Counted from the first letter of the stretch, positions 30,214 to 39,645 are shown. The stretch is DNA of 64,000 nt from Peribacillus sp. ACCC06369 (GCF_030348945.1 NZ_JAUCEN010000002.1:4960001-5024000), one strand, 5' to 3'. The notes: a model not told the origin generated them from the sequence alone. Numbers and translations: made by a program.

Positions 30214-32604
30214 TCAATTACGGAGTGGTTTCCCTTTAACGAGCATGTGCTGCATCCTTGCTTGAGATTTCGGCATCGAAATCAGTTTTAGGAACGCTTG
30301 TTTTTCCAGGTTCAAGATATACTGTTCATCTACTTCCGTGCCAAACGGGAGTTTCCCCCCTGACAGGACGTATGCAAGCTCTTTGGCTATGACAAGGTCA
30401 TGATCGGATAAGAATCCAGAAAGGCGCATGGATTCCGCCCCTAAGAGAAGTGCGGCATATCCCGTTTCACCAACGACAGGAATCTTTGTGCGGGCAGGAG
30501 CGGTATAACCTTGTTCATACATGGAAATGACAGCCTGCTTCGCATCATATAGTTGATGATCCGCATTCACACTTATTCCATCATATGAATTAAGGAAATT
30601 ATTCCCTCGTGCTTCCTCAGCAGAGGTCGAAACCTTTGCCATGGCGACCGTTTCAAATACTTGGTTGGCCACTTTCTGTAAATCAAAGTCGACACCCTTC
30701 GGCATATTCCTCAATGTCTTCACATAAAGTTCTTTAGTCCCGCCGCCGCCAGGGATCAAACCTACACCAGCTTCCACCAGTCCCATATATGTTTCAGTCG
30801 TTGCCTGGATGTGCGCAGCCGGAAGGGATACTTCAGCACCCCCGCCAAGTGTCATATTAAACGGGGCAACCACTACAGGAACTGCACTGTACTTAATTTT
30901 CAGCATCGCCTTTTGGAATTGGCTGATGACCATATCGAGTTCAAAAATATTGTCATCTTGCGCTTCCATCAACATCATTGCAATATTGGCGCCTACACAG
31001 AAATTCTTGCCTTGGTTTCCAATAACAAGGCCTTTAAAATTCGCTTCCGCTTCGTCGACCGCCGCATTGATCATTTGCATGATATCCAGACCGATTGCAT
31101 TATTCGGCGAAGTGAATTCAAGAAGGGCCACTCCATCGCCGATATCTATCAAGCTTGCACCACTGTTTTTCTTGATTACGCCTTTTTGCTTCTTGATTGC
31201 TTTAAGATTGATCACCTTAGGATTTTCGACAATTTCTTTATATTCACCATTATCGTAATAGTGGACTATGCCATTTTCTTCTTTATAGAAAGAAGTGATT
31301 CCCTTGGCGAGCATATCCTTTACCCATTGCGGAACGGTGATGCCTTCCGCTTCCAGACGGGCTACCGATTTCTCTACACCTATCGCATCCCAGGTTTCAA
31401 ATGGACCAGTGGACCATCCGAATCCCCATTTCATCGCTTGGTCGATTGCCACGATGTCATCCGCAATGTCCCCAAGCAGTTGGGCAGAATACACAAGCGC
31501 CGGATTCAGCACATTCCAAAGCAATTGGCCAGCACGGTCTTCGCTATAAACAAGCGCTTTCATTTTATTTGGCAAGCCCTTGGCCTGTTTAGCCATTTCA
31601 ATGGACGGCGCTTTTAATTTTTTTCGTGCATCATATTCAAGCGTTTCGGGATTCAATTCAAGGATTACTTTGTCCTTTTTCAAGAAAAACCCTTGTCCTG
31701 ACTTGCTTCCAAGCCACCCATTCTTAAGCATTTCATTCATGAAATCAGGTATTTTGAAAACTTCTTTTTCTTCTCCATCCACCTGGTCATATACGTTTTT
31801 GGCAACATGTGCAAAGGTATCCAATCCAACTACATCAAGTGTCCGGAAAGTCGCGCTGGTTGCCCTTCCGATCAACGGTCCTGTAACCGAATCGACTTCA
31901 CCGACACTATATCCGCCTTTTTGCATTTCCCGGAGAGTGACCAATAAACCATAAGTGCCAATGCGGTTTGCGATGAAGTTTGGCGTGTCCTTGGCTTGGA
32001 CGACACCTTTCCCCAGTACATCTTCGCCAAATCGTTTCATGTATTCGAGCACTTCTGGTGAAGTTGCTTCAGTAGGGATGATTTCCAACAATTTAAGATA
32101 ACGCGGCGGATTGAAGAAGTGGGTTCCCAGGAAGTGCTTTTGAAAATCCTCCGAACGGCCTTCTGCCATCGCTTCGATTGAAATTCCGGATGTATTCGAT
32201 GAAATGATGCTTCCTGGTTTACGATGCTGATCAACCTGGGCAAAAACACTTTGCTTAACCTCAAGTTTCTCAACGACCACTTCGATGACCCAATCGACAT
32301 CCTTTAAACGGCTTATATCATCTTCCAGGTTTCCCGCCTCGATCAACGCAATATTTCCCTTAGCCGAAAGCGGAGCTGGTTTCTGTTTTAAAAGTTTAGT
32401 AATCGCAGTTTGGCTAATGCGGTTACGCACTTGTTTATTATCTAATGTAAGACCCTTTTTCTTTTCATCCTCAGTGAGCTCACGAGGTACAATATCCAAT
32501 AATAAAGTCGGAATGCCGATGTTAGCAAGGTGTGCAGCAATCCCTGATCCCATAACTCCTGACCCTAGAACAGCAGCCTTTCGTATTTGTCGAACCAAGT
32601 TCAT
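30214..32604 (-). CDS. fadN: Bifunctional 3-hydroxyacyl-CoA dehydrogenase / enoyl-CoA hydratase FadN
   Basis: A 796-aa protein with the dehydrogenase first, as in B. subtilis FadN and opposite to E. coli FadB. The NAD loop GSGVMGSGIAAHLA starts at residue 14. The dehydrogenase catalytic region GTHFFNPPRYLKLLEI follows. The C-terminal hydratase has NFCVGANIAMM and GLIPGGGGTKEL. The open frame continues to 32712, but ATG 32604 with AAGGGGGAT gives the family start. A FadR operator lies 21 nt upstream. Confidence 0.96.
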   Translation of the reverse strand: MNLVRQIRKAAVLGSGVMGSGIAAHLANIGIPTLLLDIVPRELTEDEKKKGLTLDNKQVRNRISQTAITKLLKQKPAPLSAKGNIALIEAGNLEDDISRLKDVDWVIEVVVEKLEVKQSVFAQVDQHRKPGSIISSNTSGISIEAMAEGRSEDFQKHFLGTHFFNPPRYLKLLEIIPTEATSPEVLEYMKRFGEDVLGKGVVQAKDTPNFIANRIGTYGLLVTLREMQKGGYSVGEVDSVTGPLIGRATSATFRTLDVVGLDTFAHVAKNVYDQVDGEEKEVFKIPDFMNEMLKNGWLGSKSGQGFFLKKDKVILELNPETLEYDARKKLKAPSIEMAKQAKGLPNKMKALVYSEDRAGQLLWNVLNPALVYSAQLLGDIADDIVAIDQAMKWGFGWSTGPFETWDAIGVEKSVARLEAEGITVPQWVKDMLAKGITSFYKEENGIVHYYDNGEYKEIVENPKVINLKAIKKQKGVIKKNSGASLIDIGDGVALLEFTSPNNAIGLDIMQMINAAVDEAEANFKGLVIGNQGKNFCVGANIAMMLMEAQDDNIFELDMVISQFQKAMLKIKYSAVPVVVAPFNMTLGGGAEVSLPAAHIQATTETYMGLVEAGVGLIPGGGGTKELYVKTLRNMPKGVDFDLQKVANQVFETVAMAKVSTSAEEARGNNFLNSYDGISVNADHQLYDAKQAVISMYEQGYTAPARTKIPVVGETGYAALLLGAESMRLSGFLSDHDLVIAKELAYVLSGGKLPFGTEVDEQYILNLEKQAFLKLISMPKSQARMQHMLVKGKPLRN

Positions 32605-32624
32605 ATCCCCCTTACGCAATGTAT

Positions 32625-32642
32625 TGAATGAATGCTCATTCA
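32625..32642. promoter_or_regulatory. FadR operator upstream of fadN
   Basis: The palindrome TGAATGA-ATGC-TCATTCA fits the Bacillus FadR (TetR family, fatty-acyl-CoA responsive) consensus, with perfect 7-bp arms. It lies immediately upstream of the fadN ribosome site and should repress fadNAE when fatty acids are absent. The fadR gene is not in this window. Confidence 0.88.
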
Positions 32643-32809
32643 TTTTTAACTCAAAAATTTTTTGAATATTTTTTCTTATTACTAATATAGAATATATTTG
32701 GAAATTCCGCAATGATTAAACAGGAAAAAAAATATTTTTTTCTCCAAATTCCTTTGGTTATTTCTCCTCCGTTCAGTAAAAAATAACCGTGCAGGAGGTG
32801 ACTTATAAA

Positions 32810-32941
32810 ATGAAGCGTAAAGATAATCCTTCTAAAGCAGCCGTAAGTGCAGCAAGCGTTAAAGGCAATGCCGGCCCTGGCGCTGAACGTCAACATGGAA
32901 TCAATAAAGTGAACAGCCAGAACAATCAGTTTAAAAAATAA
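32810..32941 (+). CDS. yuzL: YuzL family small protein
   Basis: A 43-aa basic, hydrophilic peptide beginning MKRKDNPSKAAVSAASVKG and ending in QNNQFKK. The Ala/Ser-rich core with NPSKA and GNAGP resembles the YuzL family of spore-formers, and the place between fadN and proline dehydrogenase matches my recollection of B. subtilis. The site AGGAGGTGA lies 8 nt before ATG 32810, an excellent ribosome site. The function is unknown; composition resembles small spore proteins, but I see no SASP signature. It is transcribed divergently from fadN. Confidence 0.8.
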   Translation: MKRKDNPSKAAVSAASVKGNAGPGAERQHGINKVNSQNNQFKK

Positions 32942-32991
32942 ATCCTTCTTAATTTGAGCAGCCGTCCCTTATCCGGGGCGGCTCTCGCTTC

Positions 32992-33909
32992 CTATTTCTT
33001 GAATAGGCCTTTTAAAACGAAAGCAATATTGGCCGGTCTCTCCGCAAGGCGGCGCATGAAATATCCATACCAATCCGTACCATAAGGAACATACACCCTT
33101 ACCTTATATCCTTCTTCAGCAAGCTCAAGCTGCTTTTCATTGCGTATGCCATATAACATTTGAAATTCAAATCGATCCCGGGGAATTCCCTGATCTTTGA
33201 CCAAGTCCCTCGTAAAATCGATGATTTTATCATCATGTGTGGCAACGGCTGTATAATTGCCATTCAGCATATGCTGCTTGATAATTTTCTTGAAATTCTC
33301 ATCCACATCTTTTTTCTCGGGAAAAGCCACTTCCCTTGGTTCTTTATATGCTCCTTTAACAAGTCTTAGATTCGGATGGTATGCATCCAGCTCCTCAATA
33401 TCCTTCTCAGTCCGAAACAGATAAGCTTGGATTACGGTCCCCAATTCATTATATTCAGACTTTAGGTTTTTGAATACATCCAAAGTTGGCTGACAGCGCG
33501 GAAAATCCTCCATATCAAGCGTCACGAAAACCTGATGGGCTTTAGCTTCATCCAAAATCCTCCGCATGTTATTCATTACGACTCGTTCGGACACATCCAA
33601 GCCCATCGAGGTCAACTTCAGGGATAACTGTGAATCCAGTTGATTCCTGCCAATCATGCGAATCGCTTCGATACACTCATCTGCCATCTTCCCTGCTTCA
33701 TGTTCATCTTCAATGAATTCACCTAAATAATCAAGGGTAACAGCAAGCCCTTTCCGATTTAGATCTGCAATCACACCAGATGCCATATTCAATGATTCTC
33801 CTGCCACGAAACGAGATGCACCAAACCGCAGCCCGTATTTTTTCGCTGCCTTTGTCATGCTTTTGTTCTTTGATAAAAAAAGAAATAGATTTTTCAATAT
33901 TCCTTCCAT
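32992..33909 (-). CDS. fadM: Proline dehydrogenase (FadM/PutB type)
   Basis: The 305-aa FAD-dependent enzyme oxidises proline to pyrroline-5-carboxylate. The (beta/alpha)8 barrel signatures include VTLDYLGEF, LSLKLTSMG, FVTLDMEDFPRCQ, RLVKGAYKEP, VATHDDKII, FEFQMLYGIR and RVYVPYGTDWYGYFMRRLAERPAN, which carries the conserved YxxRRxxE proline-binding motif. The gene called yusM/fadM in B. subtilis has the same neighbours. ATG 33909 lies 8 nt after GGAGGGG. Confidence 0.94.
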   Translation of the reverse strand: MEGILKNLFLFLSKNKSMTKAAKKYGLRFGASRFVAGESLNMASGVIADLNRKGLAVTLDYLGEFIEDEHEAGKMADECIEAIRMIGRNQLDSQLSLKLTSMGLDVSERVVMNNMRRILDEAKAHQVFVTLDMEDFPRCQPTLDVFKNLKSEYNELGTVIQAYLFRTEKDIEELDAYHPNLRLVKGAYKEPREVAFPEKKDVDENFKKIIKQHMLNGNYTAVATHDDKIIDFTRDLVKDQGIPRDRFEFQMLYGIRNEKQLELAEEGYKVRVYVPYGTDWYGYFMRRLAERPANIAFVLKGLFKK

Positions 33910-34058
33910 CTGCATTCCCCTCCAAATCATTTTGGAAAATAGATGCACAAGATTATTTTACCATTTAATTCATTTTTCAGATATTTAGAATCAAGAATAA
34001 ATAAATTTCATTAAGGGAAAATTAAGCTCGTTTAAAGAACACTTAAGGAGGTAGAATG

Positions 34059-34337
34059 ATGGAACAGCAAAATTCGTTTAACAGCCAACAGCAGTCCACC
34101 GGCTTTATGAAGCAGCCGCCGGAAATGGTTTCGGTGAAAGATAGCTTATACTTAACCGATATGCTTGCATGGAATCTGAATGCGATTAAAAAAGCACATT
34201 TTTTTGCCACACAATGCAAGGACCCGCAAATCATTGATGCATTAAATCGGTGCGGTCTCATGCATCAACGCCATTACGATACCATTTTGAAACATTTGAA
34301 TCCGGACCAAATTCAGGGTCAACAACAATACCAGTAA
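34059..34337 (+). CDS. yusN: CotF-like spore coat protein (YusN type)
   Basis: A 92-aa, Gln/Asn-rich protein. The central helical segment DSLYLTDMLAWNLNAIKKAHFFATQC and the later HQRHYDTILKHL match the ferritin-like CotF/COG5577 fold of spore coat proteins. Low-complexity Gln tracts flank the helices. The start ATG at 34059 is 7 nt after AAGGAGG; ATG 34056 is an alternative. It is followed after 13 bp by a second CotF-family gene, so the two are co-transcribed, presumably in the mother cell. Confidence 0.85.
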   Translation: MEQQNSFNSQQQSTGFMKQPPEMVSVKDSLYLTDMLAWNLNAIKKAHFFATQCKDPQIIDALNRCGLMHQRHYDTILKHLNPDQIQGQQQYQ

Positions 34338-34350
34338 AGGAGGGTTCTTG

Positions 34351-34686
34351 ATGCCCAATGAAAACAAAGTCCAAAATCCAGAATCTCCTGTAGCCAAGAC
34401 ACCGCAAATGAATGACAGGGATTTTATAAATGATATGCTTACAACTGAAAAGTACTTTTGTAACTCCTTTTCCGTTGCCTTGCATGAAATGAGTAACCAA
34501 GCATTATTCCAAGACATTTTCTCCGTATCAAAAGAAAATCAGGAGATGCAGCGTGAGCTCTATAACCTTATGTTTGAAAAAGGCTGGTATAGTTTAGAAA
34601 AGGCGCAAGCTACCAGCTTAGGCCAATCGTACCAACAATTTTCCGGATATAAAAATCAATTTCCTTCTGGATCGAACCTTCAATAA
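34351..34686 (+). CDS. CotF-family spore coat protein
   Basis: A 111-aa protein of the CotF family. The sequence MNDRDFINDMLTTEKYFCNSFSVALHEM and the later MFEKGWYSLEKA are the recognisable CotF helices. Start is ATG 34351 with AAAGGAGGG upstream; a TTG at 34348 is less likely. It is partner to the preceding coat gene; the paralogues probably interact in the coat. A Gln/Ser-rich tail follows the helical domain. Confidence 0.87.
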   Translation: MPNENKVQNPESPVAKTPQMNDRDFINDMLTTEKYFCNSFSVALHEMSNQALFQDIFSVSKENQEMQRELYNLMFEKGWYSLEKAQATSLGQSYQQFSGYKNQFPSGSNLQ

Positions 34687-34736
34687 GTAAACATTCAGGG
34701 GGCGGATTCTGCTCCTTTTGTTTTTTTGCTACAAAT

Positions 34737-34766
34737 AAAGCCGGCCCATGGTGGGCCGGCTTTCCA
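34737..34766. terminator. Terminator between coat genes and rodA-like gene
   Basis: Perfect 12-bp stem AAAGCCGGCCCA / TGGGCCGGCTTT with a 3-nt loop between the two convergent genes. The T-tails are short. Confidence 0.7.
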
Positions 34767-34767
34767 T

Positions 34768-35940
34768 TTAGATATCCGTTGAAAACATATACTTCTTATA
34801 GTGATACCGAATGCTGAATATTAAGCCCATGGCCATCATGTTCCCCATTAGCGAGCTTCCTCCATAACTGACAAATGGAAGCGGAATCCCCGTAATCGGT
34901 AAAAGGCCTACAGTCATGCCGATATTCTGAAAAACATGAAACGTCAACATGCTTATAACGCCAACACAGATATATGTATAGAAGTTATTTTTCGTGTCCA
35001 TTCCCGTTTTTGTTATATGGTAAATCAATAGGAAAAACAAGGAAATAATGATACTTGATCCGATGAAGCCGAATTCTTCACCGATGATACTGAAAATGAA
35101 ATCCGAATGACTCTCAGGCAAATACACTTCCCTCGAACCGATTCCCTTGCCTGTGGTCTGGCCGGAGCCGATAGCCAGTAATGATTTGGTTAAGTGATAT
35201 CCTTCGGAGCTGGCATAATTATATGGATCCAGCCAAGAATAGATACGGCCGAATTGATATGATTTTACCCCTAGGTATTTTTCCAGGATTTCCGGCTTCC
35301 AAAGGACGAAGTATAGGACCACTGAAGCGACGACAATACCTCCCGAAACGATCGGCAGCAGGATCTTCCATGATACCCCTGATATGAAAATCATTCCGAG
35401 CATGATTGACATGATGACAAGCGAGGTACCCAAATCCGGCTGTTGCATGATTAACAATAAGGGGGCACCAGTCACAAGACCGATTTTAATAAGTAGCCAA
35501 ATATCGGTTTGAATTGTTTTCAACGTGTTTTTGAGATGATGGTTCGAGATGACATTCGCTAAAGCCAGGATCAGGAAAACCTTCATGAATTCCGATGGCT
35601 GAATCGAACCGATTCCCGGAATGATGAACCAACTTTTCGCACCATTCCGGACAGGAACGATGGAATCTGGCATAATGATCAGCAAAAAAAGCAAAAATAA
35701 TCCGAAGCCATAGGCATACCAAGAGATTTTTTTCAGCTGATCCGAATCCAGGGTGATGAACCCTAATACGATTCCGATCCCCACTATATACCAAAAAATT
35801 TGTTTAATTAAGAAGTTTTCAGCGTACTGTCCAGTCGTTTGGGCACTATAGATTGCTAAGCAACTTCCAACGCATAATAACAGCAATATTGTGACCAAAG
35901 AAAAATCTATTCGTGATGAAAATTTATTTTGTTCTTCCAT
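34768..35940 (-). CDS. RodA/FtsW/SpoVE family peptidoglycan polymerase
   Basis: A 390-aa SEDS glycosyltransferase with about ten transmembrane segments. GAKSWFIIPGIGSIQPSEFMK is the loop with the conserved family residues, QQPDLGTSLV holds the catalytic Asp region, and SHSDFIFSIIGEEFGF and PITGIPLPFVSYGGSS complete the signature. The protein polymerises lipid II together with a class B PBP. It resembles RodA more than FtsW or SpoVE, but no PBP gene is adjacent, so the division or elongation role is unresolved. ATG 35940 follows AAGGGAGAG. Confidence 0.93.
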   Translation of the reverse strand: MEEQNKFSSRIDFSLVTILLLLCVGSCLAIYSAQTTGQYAENFLIKQIFWYIVGIGIVLGFITLDSDQLKKISWYAYGFGLFLLFLLIIMPDSIVPVRNGAKSWFIIPGIGSIQPSEFMKVFLILALANVISNHHLKNTLKTIQTDIWLLIKIGLVTGAPLLLIMQQPDLGTSLVIMSIMLGMIFISGVSWKILLPIVSGGIVVASVVLYFVLWKPEILEKYLGVKSYQFGRIYSWLDPYNYASSEGYHLTKSLLAIGSGQTTGKGIGSREVYLPESHSDFIFSIIGEEFGFIGSSIIISLFFLLIYHITKTGMDTKNNFYTYICVGVISMLTFHVFQNIGMTVGLLPITGIPLPFVSYGGSSLMGNMMAMGLIFSIRYHYKKYMFSTDI

Positions 35941-36041
35941 GCTTAACTCTCCCTTAAAAAGGCTCCTGCGATACAACTATAAATACACTTATTCATTATA
36001 CTTTAAACAAATAAAATCACAACTATATAGAAGAATAGTTT

Positions 36042-36075
36042 ACAGGCTTCACGGAGTTATTTCCATGAAGCCTGT
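36042..36075 (-). terminator. Probable terminator of mntABCD
   Basis: Perfect 10-bp inverted repeat ACAGGCTTCA / TGAAGCCTGT with a 14-nt loop, 13 bp after the mntD stop codon. No clear T-tract follows, so the call is moderate. Confidence 0.45.
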
Positions 36076-36087
36076 AGGCAGGGGGAG

Positions 36088-36969
36088 TTATACATGTGAT
36101 TCCTTTGATTTTCTCCGTTTCAGCAATCTGCTGACCAATCCATGGCTTGGGGAAAAGAGAAAGGCCAATCCGAATAATATGGCGGCCGATCCCACCATGC
36201 AACCGGATATCGAAGCATCCATAATGGTAGCTGAATAGTAACCGATGATGGAACTTAGCACCCCGACCCCGATACTGACCAATATCATACGGCTTAAACG
36301 GTCTGACAGCAGATAAGCCGTTGCCGCAGGTATGATGAGCATTCCAACTACTAAAATGGAACCTACACTATCAAAAGAAGCTACAGTTGTCAGTGAAATG
36401 AGGCTCATCAATAAGTAATGAAAGAACAGTACAGGAATTCCCATTGCAGCCGCAAGTGATGGATCAAAGGATACGAGTTTAAACTGTTTGAAGAAAAGGA
36501 AAATCAGGATGAGGTTCAGGATGAAGCAACCGCCGACGATCCAAACAGCTTTTGGTCCAGCCTCGATTCCCGCGATGGTCATCGTGTTCCAGGGGGTATA
36601 GGCTATTTCGCCATAAAGGACATGTTCCAGGTCAAAATCTATTTGTTGCGTATACAAGCTCACGAGTACGATCCCCATTGCAAAAAGGGAAGTGAATACA
36701 ATCCCGATCGCTGCGTCAGATTGAACGCCCGACGATTGGAACAGCTGGATTAAGAATACTGTAAGTAAACCTAGAGCAGCTGCCCCGATCAGCATTGGAA
36801 CCGAGTCACGAGTCCCGGTTATTAAAAATGCCAATACGATTCCCGGCAAAACGGAATGACTGATGGCATCCCCTATCAACGTCATTTTCCTGACTATCAA
36901 AAAGCATCCTAACACACTGCAAGAACTCGCCACCAATGCTCCGACTAAAATAATCCAAAAATCATTCAT
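36088..36969 (-). CDS. mntD: Manganese ABC transporter permease MntD
   Basis: A 293-aa ABC-3 family permease with about eight membrane segments. GDAISHSVLPGIV near residue 33 and QSDAAIGIVFTSLFAMGIVL are the family motifs. It pairs with MntC in the membrane. The start overlaps the mntC stop by 4 nt. A basic C-terminal tail (LLKRRKSKES) faces the cytoplasm. Confidence 0.92.
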   Translation of the reverse strand: MNDFWIILVGALVASSCSVLGCFLIVRKMTLIGDAISHSVLPGIVLAFLITGTRDSVPMLIGAAALGLLTVFLIQLFQSSGVQSDAAIGIVFTSLFAMGIVLVSLYTQQIDFDLEHVLYGEIAYTPWNTMTIAGIEAGPKAVWIVGGCFILNLILIFLFFKQFKLVSFDPSLAAAMGIPVLFFHYLLMSLISLTTVASFDSVGSILVVGMLIIPAATAYLLSDRLSRMILVSIGVGVLSSIIGYYSATIMDASISGCMVGSAAILFGLAFLFSPSHGLVSRLLKRRKSKESHV

Positions 36970-37889
36970 GATGAGTGGCTCCTTTTCCTTCTATCCTGTT
37001 CGAGAGAATATTTCTTTTTTGTCGATACCCTTCTCCATACAGATGAAAGCACTCCGCGTTTAGGTGCAAAAAGCATGGAAAAGAAAAACCATACCGTCGC
37101 GGATAAGACAATTAAAGGTCCTGTTGGCAAATCATTCACTGATGTACTGATCAACGTTCCAGACACACCGCTCAACATTCCGAATACACCGGACAGGATG
37201 ACCATGATATGCAGCCGCTCCGTCCAATACCTCGCAGAAACGGCTGGCGTGATTAGTAAAGATGCCATCAATACGACGCCTACAGCTTGGATACCGATCA
37301 CTACAGCTGCCACGATCAGCATCATGATGAAATAATCCAGAAAAACAACCGGCAATCCCATCCCCTTAGCAAACCCAGGGTCAAAGGATAGTAATTTGAA
37401 TTCTTTAAAAAACACGGTACAAGTGAAAATGAGTATAAAGGAAACCGTCATCATCATATATACATCGGACATGACCATTGAAGCCGTCTGCCCGAATAAA
37501 AAGGTATCCAATCCACTCTGGTTTCCATACTCGCTCTGCTGAATCTGTGTAAGCATGACAATTCCGAAGCCAAAGAAGGAAGATAAGACGATTCCCAAGG
37601 CCGCATCCTGCTTGATCTTACTGTATCGCGTTAGCACACTGATCAAGAAAACAGCCACTAAGCCAGCCAGGGCAGCTCCTATAAGAAAATAGGAAGTGGA
37701 TTTCACTCCAGTTAACATAAAGGCGACACAGATACCTGGTAACGCTGCATGTGCTAGTGTGTCGCCAAGCAAAGACTGCTTTCTGAGGTAGGCAAAACTG
37801 CCGATGACCCCACTGCTTAATCCTAGGAACATCGTGCCAAGCAAAATCCACCTTGTATTTGGATCAGTAATAACATCCAGTATATTCAT
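36966..37889 (-). CDS. mntC: Manganese ABC transporter permease MntC
   Basis: A 307-aa ABC-3 permease with eight or nine membrane segments, GDTLAHAALPGICVAF and KQDAALGIVLSSFFGFGIVM as signatures, and a long basic C-terminal tail. The ATG at 37889 has AGGTG at normal spacing; 37898 is the alternative. It follows mntB by about 10 nt and overlaps mntD, consistent with one operon. Confidence 0.92.
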   Translation of the reverse strand: MNILDVITDPNTRWILLGTMFLGLSSGVIGSFAYLRKQSLLGDTLAHAALPGICVAFMLTGVKSTSYFLIGAALAGLVAVFLISVLTRYSKIKQDAALGIVLSSFFGFGIVMLTQIQQSEYGNQSGLDTFLFGQTASMVMSDVYMMMTVSFILIFTCTVFFKEFKLLSFDPGFAKGMGLPVVFLDYFIMMLIVAAVVIGIQAVGVVLMASLLITPAVSARYWTERLHIMVILSGVFGMLSGVSGTLISTSVNDLPTGPLIVLSATVWFFFSMLFAPKRGVLSSVWRRVSTKKKYSLEQDRRKRSHSS

Positions 37890-37899
37890 CGTGTACACC

Positions 37900-38655
37900 T
37901 CATTTTAATAACAGGCCGGACTTTGTGTCTGATAGTATCGCTAAGCGGCCTCCATATGTTGCCTGCAAGTATTCGGGAATGAACACTTCTTCTGTCGGTC
38001 CTATTTTCATCACCTTTTTATTCAATAACATCGTCCAGTCGAAATATTCCTTCACGGTGGAAAGATCATGGTGCACAACCAGAACGGTTTTGCCTTTTTC
38101 CTTCAATTCCATCAGCAATTGTATGATTGCTTTCTCTGTTGCGGCATCCACCCCTACGAACGGTTCATCCATAAAATAAATATCCGCTTCCTGTGCCAAT
38201 GCACGGGCCAGGAATATTCTTTGCTGCTGCCCGCCTGATAGCTGGCTGATTTGGCGGTTAGCGTATTCAGCCATCCCCACCTTATCAAGGCACTCCATCC
38301 CCTTCTGCTTTTCGGCCTTCCCTGGTCGCTTCAGCCATCCGAGATGACCATATCTGCCCATCATCACGACATCGAGTGCGTTGGTCGGAAAATCCCAATC
38401 CACTGACTCCCGCTGCGGTACATAGCCGATACTCTTCCTCATCGATTTATAAGTAGATCCCTTTATTGTGATTTCTCCCGAAATTTTTGGAATCAATTCG
38501 AGTATCCCCTTTATCAAGGTGGATTTCCCTGCTCCATTGGGGCCAATGATACCAATTAAATTCCCTTCAGGCACCTCAAATGAGACATCTTCAACAACCG
38601 GTTTCTTATGATAAGCAATCGTTAAATTCTCGACCTTCAAAGCTGATTGATACAT
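37900..38655 (-). CDS. mntB: Manganese ABC transporter ATP-binding protein MntB
   Basis: The 251-aa ATPase of the importer. Walker A GPNGAGKST, signature LSGGQQQRIFLA, Walker B DIYFMDEPFVGVD and switch His in VVHHDLST are all intact. EPFVGVD is typical of the metal-importing ABC subgroup. It lies 12 bp after mntA. Confidence 0.94.
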   Translation of the reverse strand: MYQSALKVENLTIAYHKKPVVEDVSFEVPEGNLIGIIGPNGAGKSTLIKGILELIPKISGEITIKGSTYKSMRKSIGYVPQRESVDWDFPTNALDVVMMGRYGHLGWLKRPGKAEKQKGMECLDKVGMAEYANRQISQLSGGQQQRIFLARALAQEADIYFMDEPFVGVDAATEKAIIQLLMELKEKGKTVLVVHHDLSTVKEYFDWTMLLNKKVMKIGPTEEVFIPEYLQATYGGRLAILSDTKSGLLLK

Positions 38656-38667
38656 TTTTTCTCCCCC

Positions 38668-39591
38668 TTATTTCAAAGCACGGACGATGGTGTCGGTATT
38701 ATGACGGACCATTCCGATATACGTTCCTTCTTCCGTCCCTCTTTCACCCATTGCATCCGAGAATAATTCACCGCCAATTTCCACTTTGTGGCCCTGCTTC
38801 CCGGCACCTTGAATCACAGCCTCGATAGCCTTCCTTGGCACGCTAGACTCAATGAAAATCGCTTTTATTTTGTTCTCTACAAGATAATTCCGCATATCAG
38901 TCACATCTTTTGATCCATATTCCGATAATGTATTGATCCCTTGAAGCCCTCTTACGTCCAGACCATATGACTGGCCGAAGTATCCAAAAGCATCATGTGC
39001 TGTAACGAGCACCCGTTGATCTTCTGGTATTTCATTTATTTCTTCTTGAACATATTTATCAAGTTCCTCCAACTGCAGTACGTACTCTTCATAATTTTCA
39101 CGATAACTTGATTCATGGTCCGGATCAGTAGCAATCAACTCTTTCTTAACTGCTTCCGCCGCTACTATCCAAAGCTTTACATCAAACCATACGTGGGGAT
39201 CATGTTCCGTCGCACTAACTTTTCGAAGTTGGTCCTCCTTGAAATCCTCCGTTACGGCAATCGTCGGTTTATCCTTGCTCATCATTTCAAATATATCCGT
39301 CATTTTCCCCTCAAGATGCACACCGTTATAAAAAATCATATCAGCCGAATCCAGTGTCTTCACATCACCCTGTGTCGCTTTATATAGATGGGGGTCGACT
39401 CCCGGTCCCATTAAACTTGTGACCTCTACATGTTTACCGCCGATATTCTCAACCAAGTCCCCAATCATTCCCGTTGTTGCAACGACATTCAACTTGCTAT
39501 TGCCTTTATCCCTTTCGGCCGCGTCATTGCCGCACCCCGTTAAAATCAGCAATGCAGCAAGCACGCCCCCAATAGATTTTAGAAAACCCAT
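38668..39591 (-). CDS. mntA: Manganese-binding lipoprotein MntA
   Basis: A 307-aa cluster A-I (ZnuA/PsaA-type) solute-binding lipoprotein. The lipobox LTGC puts the lipid on Cys20. Metal ligands are readable as His in GPGVDPHLYKA, His in TEHDPHVWFD, Glu in FIESSVPRKA and Asp in ELFSDAMGE. There is no long His-rich loop of zinc-specific proteins, and a candidate MntR box lies upstream, which favours manganese. First gene of mntABCD; AGGGAGGG precedes the start. Confidence 0.93.
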   Translation of the reverse strand: MGFLKSIGGVLAALLILTGCGNDAAERDKGNSKLNVVATTGMIGDLVENIGGKHVEVTSLMGPGVDPHLYKATQGDVKTLDSADMIFYNGVHLEGKMTDIFEMMSKDKPTIAVTEDFKEDQLRKVSATEHDPHVWFDVKLWIVAAEAVKKELIATDPDHESSYRENYEEYVLQLEELDKYVQEEINEIPEDQRVLVTAHDAFGYFGQSYGLDVRGLQGINTLSEYGSKDVTDMRNYLVENKIKAIFIESSVPRKAIEAVIQGAGKQGHKVEIGGELFSDAMGERGTEEGTYIGMVRHNTDTIVRALK

Positions 39592-39625
39592 CCATATTCC
39601 CTCCCTTTTTCATCTTTCTAAAAAT

Positions 39626-39645
39626 GTTTGCCATGCGCAAAATCA
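39626..39645. promoter_or_regulatory. Candidate MntR operator upstream of mntA
   Basis: Read on the minus strand, ATTTTGC-GCATG-GCAAACAT closely resembles the MntR boxes I remember for B. subtilis mntA and mntH (ATTTTGC...GGAAACT type), with TTTGC/GCAAA arms. It lies 35 nt upstream of the mntA start, downstream of the best promoter match, a position suited to blocking elongation or a second promoter. Confidence 0.6.

Noticed and set aside
30811..31617. Long plus-strand frame of 268 codons opposite fadN
   Set aside because: It lies wholly antisense to FadN, has no ribosome site and no recognisable motif; fadN is clearly the real gene.
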